Shown one piece after another: positions 1-21,005 of a DNA stretch of 64,000 nucleotides (the first letter of the stretch is position 1; every line of letters begins with the position of its first letter). Source of the DNA: Casuarius casuarius (lineage: Eukaryota > Chordata > Aves > Casuariiformes > Casuariidae); assembly GCA_003342895.1 (NCBI GenBank), contig PTFA01000198.1, positions 1,201,905 to 1,265,904 on the forward strand. The letters run 5' to 3'. The notes beneath the pieces are model-generated. The model was not told the DNA's origin, ran no database searches, and saw only the letters and a program-made list of their open reading frames with translations. The translations under genes were made by a program, and so were the position numbers.

Positions 1-1434
<1,434 letters not shown>

Positions 1435-3557
1435 CTATNAATGGCACAATTAGGAAGACATTAGAGAGCATCAGATGCTACTCACATCTACCAGCTGAGT
1501 ATCATTTATCCGAGGGTGATCCAAGTATGGAAACAAATCCACACTTAAGTGAAACAATATGGAAAATTGCACTCAGACTCAAGCAGTTGGTGGTCTCAGC
1601 ACTGTCATTTCCCCTTGACAATTCAAAAACTAAAAGGGTTACAGCAAGCAGGGAAGCAAATCTTCGGATCTGTTTATAATTGTGAGCGTAAGAGCACTGC
1701 ACACACACTTCAACCTAGGGAGTGGCAATTAATACAGAAAACATGACTATTAGGTACAGCATCCAAAGCAGACATCGGATCCAGCAGGGGAATGCATCAG
1801 AAAGAGAACGCGGCATAAAGGGAAGGCAAAATAGCCCACGTTAGAATTAAGCAGCTATCCTTGATGGACAGAGGGTTGGAGAAGCAACAGCTCTACAGGA
1901 AATCTGTTAATATCTGCCAATTCTGGGTGCAGCATGTTGAAGCNGAAGTTTTCCCCATCATTTTCAGAGGGCAGCAGATGATCCCTCCCACCTCTCCTCC
2001 TGGGCTAGCTCACCCCGGCAGTAATACCGGCCTTGTACGGAACCTGTTCCCTCAGCACTGCATGCCCTGAATTAGGAAATGCAGAGATAAGAAACCATCT
2101 GTGCAGCCTTAACAAAAAAGTTCTGGGAAGTGCTGCTCTCACCACTGTCAAGGAGGAAAAATATGGTATGTCTATACCAAGCACTAAAAAGGGGATGCAA
2201 AGACACTAATACTGGCTTTGACTGTGCTCTTCAAGCTAGCTTTTCAACATGATCTAGCGTTGCACACTACCACTGTACACCAGCCTAATCTGCTAGCTCT
2301 AGGTTTGTTGCACTGAACTCCACTGTGCTGTGCGGACATGCCCTATAAGATGCATCTGGTCCTTTTTGTTTTCTTGCTAAGTCTTGATGACTTCCTGTTA
2401 GCAAAGGCAGGCAAGACTGAGTGCTACAAGAGACATTTCACATCAGAACGGGATTAAAATTCAATCCTCTGTTTAGATTAAATGCCATNCACATCTAGAC
2501 ACTCTTTGAAAATGTTCAGCTCTACATAAGAACGCAGATGACTTGTAAAATGACTTAACCACTCCCATGACCATATATTCAGATTAACATTTTCTTCTTC
2601 CTTTATGTTTATAAATCCCCTGGGAAAAGAATTATGGATAATCTATGTCTCATTTTTGCTGGAATTTTTTTTTAATTTAATAAAAAATCTATTAGAAAAA
2701 ACCCTTATTAGTATTATTATTAAATACTTTTCAGAAATAGCAGTCATTGTGTATGCTCCCTCTTGGAATACACTGAAGTAGTCCAGATGGTACAGTTAAA
2801 CAGGACATGCATAATTTAAGAATGGTCATTTAGCAAAGCTGCTTTTTAATGTCCTCGGGGGGCAGCGATGCTATTGTTGTGGGGAGGCTCCAAATGATGA
2901 TCAGAATTGGATTTCATATGTGTTGTCTTAGATATCCTAAAAGAAATAAAATCATCTGGAAGAATTATGAGCATACTGGGTTTTGGGGAATTAACTACTA
3001 ATAAGAAGCCTCATTAAAATGTTTTTTTTCTTAATGACTTTCAATAACTCTGAGATTTAATATCAATATTCAAATTTCTCCTCTCTTTACAGTATTATGG
3101 TCTGACAGTTTGAATACATACATTTCTCTTTGCTATAATCTTCACTTTTCTTTCTTTAAGTGCTTATAACTTTACTTTCAAAGAGAAGAGAGAAGAAAAA
3201 GAGAAGAGAGAAGAAAAAAAGAGACAAAAAAGGAAAAGGAAAAAGAGTGAAGGAAAGAGGGCGGGGGGGGAGAGAGAGAGAGAGAGAGAGAGGATACATG
3301 CATAAGCTATAGATCCTAACTTGAGAATCCACCTCCCCTGACTGTATACGAGGCTTGAGGTATTCATGGAAGTCTTTGTTCTGGAGAGGTTCACTGGGAA
3401 AACAGGAATTATGATAACCTTTTTAAAAACCTGGGAGAAATGTGTTATAATCACACGACAATTGACACAGAAAAACATAAGCAAGACATCTAAAGAAAAA
3501 AATAAAGGGGGAGGAGAGAAAAGGAAAAGGACGAGGAAGCCTCAGGAGGAGACTTAC
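1435..3557 (-). other. EPHA4: EPHA4 intron 14
   Basis: 2.1 kb, non-coding. It holds a long purine tract at 3180-3294 and a second purine-rich stretch at 3496-3552 next to the exon 14 donor. AT-rich around 2640-2740. No protein-coding or RNA gene is visible. Confidence 0.88.
3180..3294 (+). repeat. purine tract with (AG)n microsatellite
   Basis: 115 bases with only three pyrimidines by hand count. It begins with two near-identical blocks of AGAGAAGAGAGAAGAAA type at about 3182-3218, then an A/G mixture, a run of nine G at about 3263-3270 and (AG) repeated about eleven times at 3271-3292. On the transcribed strand it is a polypyrimidine tract. Confidence 0.9.
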
Positions 3558-3707
3558 ATCTTGATTGGACATATCCCAGTAAGGTCTCTCTCCGTAGGAC
3601 ATCACTTCCCACATGACGATGCCATAGCTCCACACATCACTAGCCGACGTAAATTTACGGTAGGCGATTGCCTCCGGTGCAGTCCACCTGATGGGGATCT
3701 TGCCGCC
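3558..3707 (-). CDS. EPHA4: EPHA4 exon 14: kinase C-lobe, APE motif
   Basis: 150 bp, residues about 783-832, phase 0 at both ends. It encodes [20 protein letters not shown], with the APE motif that closes the activation segment, then [20 protein letters not shown] (helix F, invariant Asp) and [10 protein letters not shown]. Acceptor GTGACAG, donor AAGAT followed by GTAAGT. Confidence 0.97.
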
Positions 3708-4742
3708 CTGTCACAGAGAAAAGAAACCAGTGGCTAGTGCGTCACTGAGCCAGTAGTGCGTGTGGCTGACTCTGTTCTACCTCTCCAGTAAAAATACAGA
3801 ATAGACTTCTGCATGCAATTCCAGAATCGTTCCTAAAAAGGCATTTACTTTCTCTTTTTCTTGCCATAAAACTGTCAGATTCAACCAGGAGGCAATGCTG
3901 TCCATCTGTTTTCTTCAGTCACAGGGAGGCGAACCAGTAAATTGTTAAAATGTATTTTTATCAGCCCACTTAGATATCTCTGCTTAGGGCAATGCAAAAG
4001 TATGAGAAAAGGCCAGGGCTTTTACAAAGTGTATGTTAGAGATTTAGTTGACATAACAAATAAGTACATGCTGTTAATTACTGTTTCCTTGCTTGCCTGT
4101 CTGACCTGTTTGCCCTGTTTCAGAAAAGTGGGTTTATAAACATTTTGTTTTTCAAAAGGGTAAAATAGAGAGAGGATGAAGGGGAAGATTTATGAAGGCT
4201 GTGGTGTTTCCCATGGGCAATATCCCAAATCCTGCNAAGGCTGTGAGAAGGTAAGCAAGCCTCTGGGCTCTCCCAGTCCAGGCGCAAGGAGTTTTATGCT
4301 GGACCACGTCACAAGGCAGCTTTGGACAGCAGCTGNAGAGAGCTGCCTCTTGTTACAATTTTTTTTAACAAATAAAAACACTTGGGGCATCTGATCTGGG
4401 ACACTGGGGGTTCCGCACTGTTTTAAAAGGAACTCTCTCCATCCTGTTTATCTGATTTTGCCTTAACTGAGTGATCCCAGGCCAGAGATTTCTCCTTTTG
4501 TTTATGCTAATATACAAGGTGTTTTTAATTGAGCTTTTGGTTTCCTGCAGTTACATCTGGGGAATGACTTAAGCTGAACAAAGCTTTTAGGGTTTTTTCA
4601 TTTGCTTTTATGCTTTTTTGATTAAGTTTATTTTGGTAGGTTTTTTTCTCAGCAGTCTTGTAGATACTTTTATCCATAACGGAGTGCAGCATGTGTATAC
4701 TTAATAGTTTATTGTCCTCATATATTTCTCAAGTGTTTAATA

Positions 4743-4825
4743 TGGACCTGTTCCAAAGCCCATTGAAATCAAAAGAGGTCCTTCCACTGGCTTCTTTGGC
4801 CTTTGGATCGGGCCCTTTGTGAATC
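4743..4825 (+). repeat. decayed dispersed amniote repeat (CCATTGAAATC... GGATCGGGCCC type)
   Basis: The segment has CCCATTGAAATCAAAAGAGG followed by a matching inverted part and ends CTTTGGATCGGGCCC. This resembles old elements that I recall as common in reptile, crocodilian and bird DNA, with a core like GACTTCAATGGGCTTTGGATC. The family name is not certain. Confidence 0.5.
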
Positions 4826-4989
4826 AATTCGTGGTACTATGTGCCTCTTTTGTGGCCACAGGATGCTTTCACTTTAATGAGTTACAATACTAACGGGGAG
4901 CAGAATGCACAATCCTCCTAAAACAGGATCCTTTAAAAATTGCATTTTACTGTATCATCTCTGGTTATGAAAAACTTGATTCTTCCTTT

Positions 4990-5017
4990 CAGACACAGAT
5001 GCACAGACACAGATGCA
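4990..5017 (+). repeat. 14-bp tandem duplication
   Basis: Two exact copies of CAGACACAGATGCA lie back to back. Confidence 0.9.
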
Positions 5018-6071
5018 TTGCTTACATATGGTTGTCATTCTAAAAATTGTCAATAAGCTCTTTTTATTTAGCTGTTTGAGTACAGTGGAGTTCATCCAAA
5101 TTTTCCTGTGTCTTCATCACTGATACCAAATGAAGACAATGCACTGTAATGCAAATTGCATTGATTCCCTGTAGTTTACTTCTGAGAGAAAACATAGTAC
5201 TATATCTGCACTCGCTAAATTCAAAGGGAGACTTTTCAGTCATTTCTGTCTTGCTCTTGTGTGTTTGTCTAAGCTTTGATTTCCCTGAATACAGCTTCCC
5301 AGACCTCTGCTTCTGCTTCTTCCACTTGCCACCCCTATGAGTGAGAAATACCAAGGCTGGCCAGCATTTAACAGTACGTGAGTCTATCCTTCCCTGTAAT
5401 GAACTGTGAATCCATTAAAGGATGAGTGTGGGGATTAAACTGCAAAAACCGAGTACTGCAAACAAACTCTGCGCTAGGGAGAACAGATGGAGAATGGCAG
5501 ATATTTAAAAACAAAGAAAATAAGCAATTAAAAAAGAGACTTTATAAACTCTCCGACTTTTTTTTTCAGGCACACGTTAATTACAGAGGTATTGGTACAA
5601 AGGCTGGTAATGGTTGGGATGTTGTTTTGTGGGCAGAAGTACTATTTCACAAGCAGCATACTAAAATGGCTTAGCAAAATTAGTAACAGTGGGAAGCTGA
5701 TATATAGAAAAAATGGGAGGGAAACCAAAAAAAAAAAAACCCCAACACTGAAGCAAAAGCATTTACCACACCAATCTTGGGAATGCAGGCCTCGTACTTT
5801 TCCCAGCTCAAGTTATTTGGGTCAAATTTATGAAGAGCTTTGGGGTGGGAAAAAGTGGTTTTGTTTTTGTTTAGTTTTTTTTGTGGCAAATCTACACTTG
5901 CTGTCTCAAACCTCAGCTGGACTAGTCACTTGCAAATAATTATGCACCTCTCTAGATGTCAGAAGGAATAGAAGCCCAAGCTCTAATTTCTGGCATCGGA
6001 TTCCTGTCACGCACTCCTAGCACACTAAGAGAACCAGAGGAATACATGGGTCACATCCTTAGAGAAGAAAG

Positions 6072-6095
6072 ACTGATGTAGCCACTGATGTAGCA
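6072..6095 (+). repeat. 12-bp tandem duplication
   Basis: ACTGATGTAGCC is followed at once by ACTGATGTAGCA, one mismatch. Confidence 0.85.
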
Positions 6096-6207
6096 ATAAC
6101 ACTACATCAATTTATACTCGCCGTGGAGCCTGGGCCAATGTTTATTTTTATGTTGTGATATAGGTTTTCACTTATGCCTGAGATTATTTTAAAACAAACC
6201 ATCGTCA

Positions 6208-7019
<812 letters not shown>

Positions 7020-7081
7020 CCTGAGGAAGGCATCCAAGGAGCCATTCTCCATGTACTCAGTTATGATCATTACCGGTTTAC
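7020..7081 (-). CDS. EPHA4: EPHA4 exon 12: kinase hinge
   Basis: 62 bp, residues about 693-712, encoding [20 protein letters not shown]. This is the hinge between the kinase lobes (TEYMENGS) and the start of helix D, with the threonine gatekeeper of Eph kinases (IIT). The exon opens with GT right after the acceptor CTCTAG, so the boundary itself reads AG then GTAAAC. The donor is CAGG followed by GTAGGT. It is small, but both split codons check (T plus GT gives Cys). Confidence 0.96.
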
Positions 7082-11482
<4,401 letters not shown>

Positions 11483-11596
11483 CCACACCAATAACTTTTT
11501 CAATCTTTATGCAGGAGGCATCAATTTCCTTGGCAAATTCCCTCACAGCTTGGTTTGGATCCTCATATGTAAAAGGATCCACATATGTTCTAACAC
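11483..11596 (-). CDS. EPHA4: EPHA4 exon 10: juxtamembrane tyrosines and start of kinase
   Basis: 114 bp, residues about 593-629. The translation [20 protein letters not shown] carries the two conserved juxtamembrane tyrosines, at about Y596 and Y602. In Eph receptors their phosphorylation relieves autoinhibition and docks SH2 partners (family knowledge). It continues [17 protein letters not shown] into the glycine loop, which is completed by exon 11. Acceptor CTTGCAG, donor GTGTGG followed by GTAAGT. Confidence 0.97.
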
Positions 11597-12394
11597 CTGC
11601 AAGGCAGAAATGTTTTATTTGAAGTCACTGATCTACATGCTGCTGAACACAGAACATATGAGACTGAAGCCTTAATGATATACAACACCAAAGAGAGTGT
11701 ACAATAAAAATGTACTGTAAGCCAGGAATGACTGATGAAAGAAGAAAGGACTTAACGTACTTTTTCCCAACNTGATTTTTTGATGCAAACATTTAATATT
11801 TCCCAATATTGATAGAAAGAATCAGGCTTTTGCCAAAAATGAGTATCACAAATCACTGCCATCACTAACAGGCCAATGGCCAGACTATGGACCCATGAAA
11901 GAAAAAGACATGAAATTTCCATTTTGGGAGCAAAGAAATTCTGAGCTCAGGTCCTAAATTTGGTACCTGGGTGACTGAGATGGAAGCTACAGTAGGATTC
12001 AGCCCTGAAAAAAAAGGCAGCAAAATTCACATTTCCTTTTCTGCAGGACTGCCTCTGGCCCATCCAGAAAGATGGAAATACTCCTTAGCTGACTATTGTG
12101 GGGAAAAATCATGCCTAGACATCACTAGCCAAGAAGAGGAGTCTTCTAGNAGAAAGGAACAACAGAAAAAAATAGATGAACCTTTTTCCTGTCTTTCCCC
12201 TCAAATGTATTTTATACAGATGCTTCTACTTTCCCTGCTACTAAAATGCATACTTTTTGTATAAGAATGGTTGCAAACAAGGAAAGCAAACATATTCATC
12301 TCAAGAGAAATCTCATTCCTTATTTCCTAAGCATGAGAACATGGGACATGTTTTGTGAACCAAATCAGAAACCCCAAGCCCCATTGCCTTTTAC
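11597..12394 (-). other. EPHA4: EPHA4 intron 9
   Basis: 798 bp of non-coding sequence. Open frames on the plus strand here have no recognisable protein character. Nothing else seen. Confidence 0.88.
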
Positions 12395-12453
12395 CTTGGT
12401 TCAAATGTTTCTCCTCATCTGCCTCTTGCTTAGCCTTACTGTACTTACTGCGC
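12395..12453 (-). CDS. EPHA4: EPHA4 exon 9: short basic juxtamembrane exon
   Basis: 59 bp, 19 whole codons, residues about 573-591, encoding [19 protein letters not shown]. It was found by joining split codons: AG of exon 8 plus G gives Arg, and the final G plus GT of exon 10 gives Gly. This charged sequence just inside the membrane is diagnostic of EphA4 within the family. Acceptor TGACAG, donor CCAAG followed by GTAAAA. Confidence 0.95.
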
Positions 12454-15400
12454 CTGTCAGAACAAAAAAGAGCATTACCGTTCAAAATTAGTATCTTACT
12501 CTGAGACAAGCTTGGTCTTCCTGACCTGCCAAGGCTTGAGCTGTTTACACCTGCCACGACCTGTGCTCTGCAGCTCCCCTACGAGAGCCCGTGACACAAC
12601 CTACACCTACCAGTGGGCTAGGAGCCTCCTCTCCTCAAACTGCTCTGAGTGTTATTGGCATCAACAAAGTATCAAGGGAAACACAAATCTCCATATTTGC
12701 ATCTCGGCATTTAAACAAAGAACAGAAAGCTTGCATTCCAGCTTCTTTTTCTTCAAACATGCATTTGCAATTCAGTGCAAAAAAGGGCCAAACTGCTTTT
12801 TAGCACAATCATATATGGATTCAAATGCTACAACAGAGCTGTTTTGGTAGATTGATTTTCAAACATAACTGGGCAAATGCCAATACCTACACCCTTATTT
12901 AACTGAAAATTTTGAAACAGTCTATAAACACAGAAATCACAACTGAAGCAAAGAAATCCTGGCCATCAAAAATGTAGCTTTCTTTTTCTTTTTTCTATCG
13001 CCATATAATTGAGGGGGACAAAAAGAACTCCTGATGGCAGAACCTCTCTACTAAACCGCTGAGGGGAACACAATAATGTAGTGTATAGTATGTTAATTCT
13101 ATAGATCATTATTTCTACACCTACACACACAATTATGCAACCAGTTATATATTTAATTAGTTCGGCTTTAAACCTCAAAGGGCAAATGGAATTAAGAAAA
13201 GTTAATAACACAAGCGGTTACTCTGATAGGGAGGATATTGAGAAGTCAGCTCAGCCAAACATGTATTGTGATTAAAAGTTCCCTGGTGTTTAATGGTATC
13301 TAGATGTGGAGGTTTGATTTGGGCTCTTACAGATAGTTCACAGAAAATTCAGAGCNAGACATGAGAACAGACATTGCCAAAGAGATGGCCTTATCGTTGT
13401 TTACTCCTCAGCTTGCTTGTTCCTATGCAAGTTAAGGGCAAACCTCCCATCGTGTCAGACCAGGTTAACTAACTGGCAAAAGAGTGAGTCTGGGCTGGAG
13501 CCAACAAGAGCAAAGGAAGAAAGAGAAACCGAGACCAAAGGAAAGGTGAGGTGAGACTGGAACAGGGTGCCCAGAGCAGGCCAAGACAGCCATCATTTTG
13601 GGGATAATGGAACAAGACCGAGTTCAAAGCCTGAAACGGAAAGTAGGTGGAGGAAGGAAACGGGACTGGGTGAGTGAAAGACCTATTGGCAGAGATGAGT
13701 TAAAAGGGTTCCAAAGCTTGGAGAAAGCAGGAAGAAAATATGCAACTTTCAGAGCGCTGATTGCAGCAAATCTTCCCAAGTTTCACCATTCTCCTGTCAG
13801 CAAAAGCCTTTCATGCCCACCAGCAAAAAGCAGCTGAACTTCCTGTTCTGCGCTCGGCCTACGAAAAGCGGCAGCTTCCCNTCACTACCAGCTAAGAGGC
13901 CATCTCCCAACCTTTGTCTTTGCCACCTTTTAGTGTAGGGTGTTACATATACTGTATCAATAGTACAAACTTTAAATCAGCCATAAAACAGAAGAAAAAA
14001 AAGTCCTGNTGAACATGCCAAGACTACTCTATCTTTGAACCAAGTCTCACAGCTCCTGACAATATCAGCTGGACTTGTGTTCAGACATAAAAAGCAGGAA
14101 CACCCCATAATTGGTTGGGAGCTTCTTTTCTTGATGAAAGTCAATTAAACACAAATGACTTCAGATCACAAGAAGAGCATTATTAAAAACCACACTGGAT
14201 CTAAATGCCAATTTAAAACATTTATTTGCCCAAAGACTTACAGCACTGGTATAACAGAGCAGAGTTAAATAAAAGGACTACATTCTGCTCCGAGTGATTG
14301 CACTGAACAAGGACGAGGCAGCAGGAAATCTCACCCACTACCGTACCGGACCAAGTCAGCTCTCAGAGGAAAAAACAGAAAGATTCTGCATTTTAAGCAG
14401 GACCCCTTCAAATTCATTTTATTGATATTCAAATACAGATGGGAGATACGAAACACAAATGTTCTTTGCATGAGAACATTTTTTAAGTACAAAAAAATGC
14501 TTTTTATCTTACTTTAAAAACNTAAATCACCCTATTTACAGATAAAAAAAATAACCTTCCCTCCACTAAAACCCAAGGATGTGCAAAAAGCAAAAGGAAA
14601 CAAAGGGATTACTGTTCAGACAATATAGCTGTAGCTTATTAACTTTAAATAATACCTTCCAAACTAACTACCTCCTTCCATGCCTCCCTCTGTCACCCGC
14701 TGACCTCTCCTGCTTGGCTCGGGGCAGGACGCTCCGGGCTGCCTTTGTCCCCGTGAGACACCGGGAAGCTGGGCAGCGAGGCACGGGCTCGGGCTGCCCT
14801 GCCTGGCGCTCACCTGAATGACAGAGGCAGCCTTTGTCACCGGTCTCAACGCCACAGTTACAGGGGTTTTGGCGGTGGTGGCTAAATAGCTGCTATTCAA
14901 GGAAAGAACACAGAAGCCTTCAGAACTGGTGGGGGGCAGAGGCTTAGGCAAATCTACAGGTGGGACACGGAGAGAGAGAAAGAGAGGGAAGGTTTCTCCC
15001 CAGCACCAGCAGTAACACTAGACGGTATTTGCATGTATTGAGGTGCTGCCACCTTCGCCGTCCACAAACAAAAGAGGAGCTGGGGGTGATGGCAGCGCTC
15101 GGACACAAGGCTGATGGAGCATGCTGATCCAAAACCGGTAGCAAAAGGTGGGCAAACGTGTTCAGCTAAGTTTGCAGAGCAGAACACAAAGCAAGCTAAC
15201 AAACAGAAGAGTTTCCGATAAACTTTTAGATAATCAAAGGATTTTGCAGAAGCCATCTTCCTCCATCTACTCCTCTAAAAAAGTAGCTCTTACTGTTTCA
15301 CAGTTTCCCAAATCCTTTAAAATTCTATTTGAAGTGCTCTGATTTTACTCAGTGTTCCTGTTGGGTAAGGTAGGGTTTACAAACACTCTAGCTACACACT

Positions 15401-17705
15401 CTGCTTTCGGCTGTATGAATATGCTTGTCTTAACTTCAGGAAGTTTAAACTAACATTTAGGCAGGTAAGTTCTCCTGTTAACATAAACACTGTGGTCGCA
15501 GAACAGAAAAAAACAGCTTGAGTGGCCTAAAGGCAAAGTCCTCCAACAAATTTTGTTGTGAAGATGAATTTGGGAATCTGAGTAATGACTTGAAAAAACA
15601 TAATGCTAAATTAGCAATAATAACCCAGCGTCCAAAAGTAGGCACCTACAGTATATGTCCACTGCCAACATTTGGCTCACGGATGCAGAGAGGCCACATC
15701 TGCAGGCCAAAGCACAGTTTTGATTGTACAAACATGACTTTTAGGTCATGGCTGTATTACAAAACCTCCTCATGGGGACTGTATGGACAGGAAAGCATAT
15801 CCTCTGCTAAAGTAGTTTTGGAACAATGTATAATTATTTTGCTATTAAATTTTGCTGGTATAGGAACATCGTGAAATATCCCCAAAGCCCACACCTCTAA
15901 ACGACATTGGTAAAGTGGTTAAAATTGTTAGCGTAATAGTGGATATTAGATTCTGTTTATTGAGAGCAACTTCCAGCTACTGGCGAGCTGTGTACTGAGG
16001 AGGGCCATTAATTAACAAGGCACCATGCATCAGTATGCACAGAACAGTTGCCTTGTCTTAGTATTTCATTCATTTTGCTCTGTCTTTCCCCTCCCACNGC
16101 CTCCGGGGACCTGCCAGTACAGAGCTATGGGGCATCTCTGAACCCACTGCACTAAACTACTTTTACCTCCAACCCCACCAGTGCTTGGACCAGCCCTTTG
16201 TCTATGCTACCCACCTGTTCTTTGTCTGCTTTCTTTTTGTCCAGTTTAAACACTTCTGGGCAGAGATAACTAAGCAGACAGCCTGAGCAGTGAGAACTGC
16301 CTGAGTACACATCAGCATCAGCGAGACTGTCAGCTACCTGGCTCCAGGCAGCCTTTCCTTTGACAGCTTTATGGCCGATACTAAAGAGAATCAATACGAG
16401 GGCAAGGGGTTGACATTTCATTTTCTAAAAAGTGATCCATTGAGGGCCAATCACCAAGCAGTGTTTATCAGCCTTGGGAAGTGACATTTTTTTATAGGGG
16501 GAGGAGGGGAAGGAATCAGCTCAGAACAACTCGACAGGCTCAATTCTCCAAGGTGGCGACTCATAATTAGAAATCCAATGTATCCTGCTATCAATCCTGC
16601 CTTAAATAATAAAGTGATCAATAAAAGCAGGGAAGAGATTAAGTCATCAAGCTCAGTGATGCTATTTTCCGTTGCAATGGCTTTTAATAAACCTGTCTCT
16701 CTGCATTACATTTCCATATGTTCTGCTCATCTTTCTTCTTGCTGGCATGGAGGCTTTGAGTTGAACACCCACAGAAAGCTGTAACAATGCATGAGTACTT
16801 ACTAGATACTATAATCATAGTGACTTAACTGCTCTTTAAGACAATTTACTGAGTAAATCAAGAGGAAGTTGTGTACATTTACAGCTGTCGCCATTAAACT
16901 GATCAGAGACTGATCAGTCCTGAAAAGTTGCATCCCTCAGATCCCAGACTTGAGATGAAGTAGTGATATGTCCAGTTTTCTCTCAGAAATATATAGAGCC
17001 AAAATCATGCCAATCTTCTTAAATAAGAATAAACACTAAAAGATGAAGTCAGAAGCACTCGCATTTCTGCCACACTATCCTCCCCAATTGCAATATATTT
17101 CCTGATGCTTGGGTTGAATTTGGGGGAATGAACAAGTACTTGGTAGAAGATTATGGTTCTGCCCTGATCAAACAACCTATTGACCCAGTCTGCTGTGTTA
17201 CTGCATATGATGCTGAATGACTCAGGCTCCTGTTTTACAGTTATTTCCACTCACAGTGGAAGGACTAACCCAAGACTAATGCAGACTCATACAGACGGCT
17301 AGTGTCTAAGACAAAACCATGAGCACAGCAGCCCGATAGCTTACTTCACAATAGTATAGTTGTTTATTCCCTCTATATAACAAGTCAGTCCAAGAAGATC
17401 TACTGCACTCATACCCATTAAACTTAACTTCAAATTACACTATCCACAAATCTNTAGTTGGCTCGCTTCTCAATGCCAGTTATTGGAATAAGCTTTGCAT
17501 TTGAAGGGCAAATAGAGCTGGAACTATTGCCATTACATCACATGCTGCTGTGGTACTAATGTTAAGAAGATCAAAGCTACATGGGAGAAGGCTTGTAATG
17601 CAAATGCACTGTTTATGATGCTAATCAAAGAATTTAGCTTTGTTTGCAGGAGACAAAAAGCTCCCTCATGAAAGAGAAGGGGGAGAGAGAAGCTTAAGTT
17701 CTTAC
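12454..17705 (-). other. EPHA4: EPHA4 intron 8
   Basis: 5.3 kb between the membrane-span exon and the juxtamembrane exon. Non-coding; moderately AT-rich with a GC-richer part at about 14690-14830. The stretch 16560-16720 is rich in TAAT and ATCAAT motifs and is not repeat-like. No gene recognised. Confidence 0.86.
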
Positions 17706-17817
17706 CTCCTGCTGATGACAAAGGCTGCAATGAGAATGACCACAAGAACAACACTGCCAGCCACTGAAACTAGAAGCACTGTGGGATTGGTACCATCGCC
17801 AATGATGGGAGAAGGAA
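17706..17817 (-). CDS. EPHA4: EPHA4 exon 8: transmembrane segment
   Basis: 112 bp, residues about 536-571. The short extracellular stalk [12 protein letters not shown] is followed by an uninterrupted hydrophobic stretch [20 protein letters not shown] (about 547-566) continuing FVIS, then a basic stop-transfer end RRR shared with exon 9. This is the single membrane span of the receptor. Acceptor TTTCCAG, donor GGAG followed by GTAAGA. Confidence 0.96.
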
Positions 17818-20514
<2,697 letters not shown>

Positions 20515-20924
20515 TTATAATTGTAGCTTTCACAATGAGAGGACTTACTGACTTGTGAACACTTTCGGAAATTGTATTTTTCTTGTGGGGGGTTTACACA
20601 TTAAGTATTGTTGCTGTTTTCTGTAACAAAATTATGTTTAAATCCCTTCTAATAAAGCTTGTTTTTAGATTCTGGGCTGTGCTAGATAGGTAGCCTCTGA
20701 AACAACAGCACAGTAGTCTAAACAACATAATGTTCCTGATACCTATGGACCAGACCTCCATAACAGGCTAAAGTACCAAAAGCTTCTGCCTTATTTTTGA
20801 CCTGTGTTAGTCACAGTGCATAAAGACTCATATGCATTAGGCTTTGGTCCATACTGATTCTCCTCCTCCACCTCCTAAAATTAACTGGTGTTACTTCACT
20901 ATTTGCTTTCCAAGAACTATTAAA

Positions 20925-21005
20925 TTCCTGAGGGACCAATCCTGTTTTCGCTAAAGGTGAGAAAATTTCCTATTGAATTAAGTAAGACCAGAATAAAGCT
21001 CAATA
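20925..21005 (+). repeat. decayed dispersed amniote repeat
   Basis: GGGACCAATCCTGTTTTCGC followed by AAAATTTCCTATTGAATTAAG parallels the pattern CAATCCTGCTCCCATTGAAG of an old element recalled from reptile and bird genomes. Strongly diverged. Confidence 0.35.
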
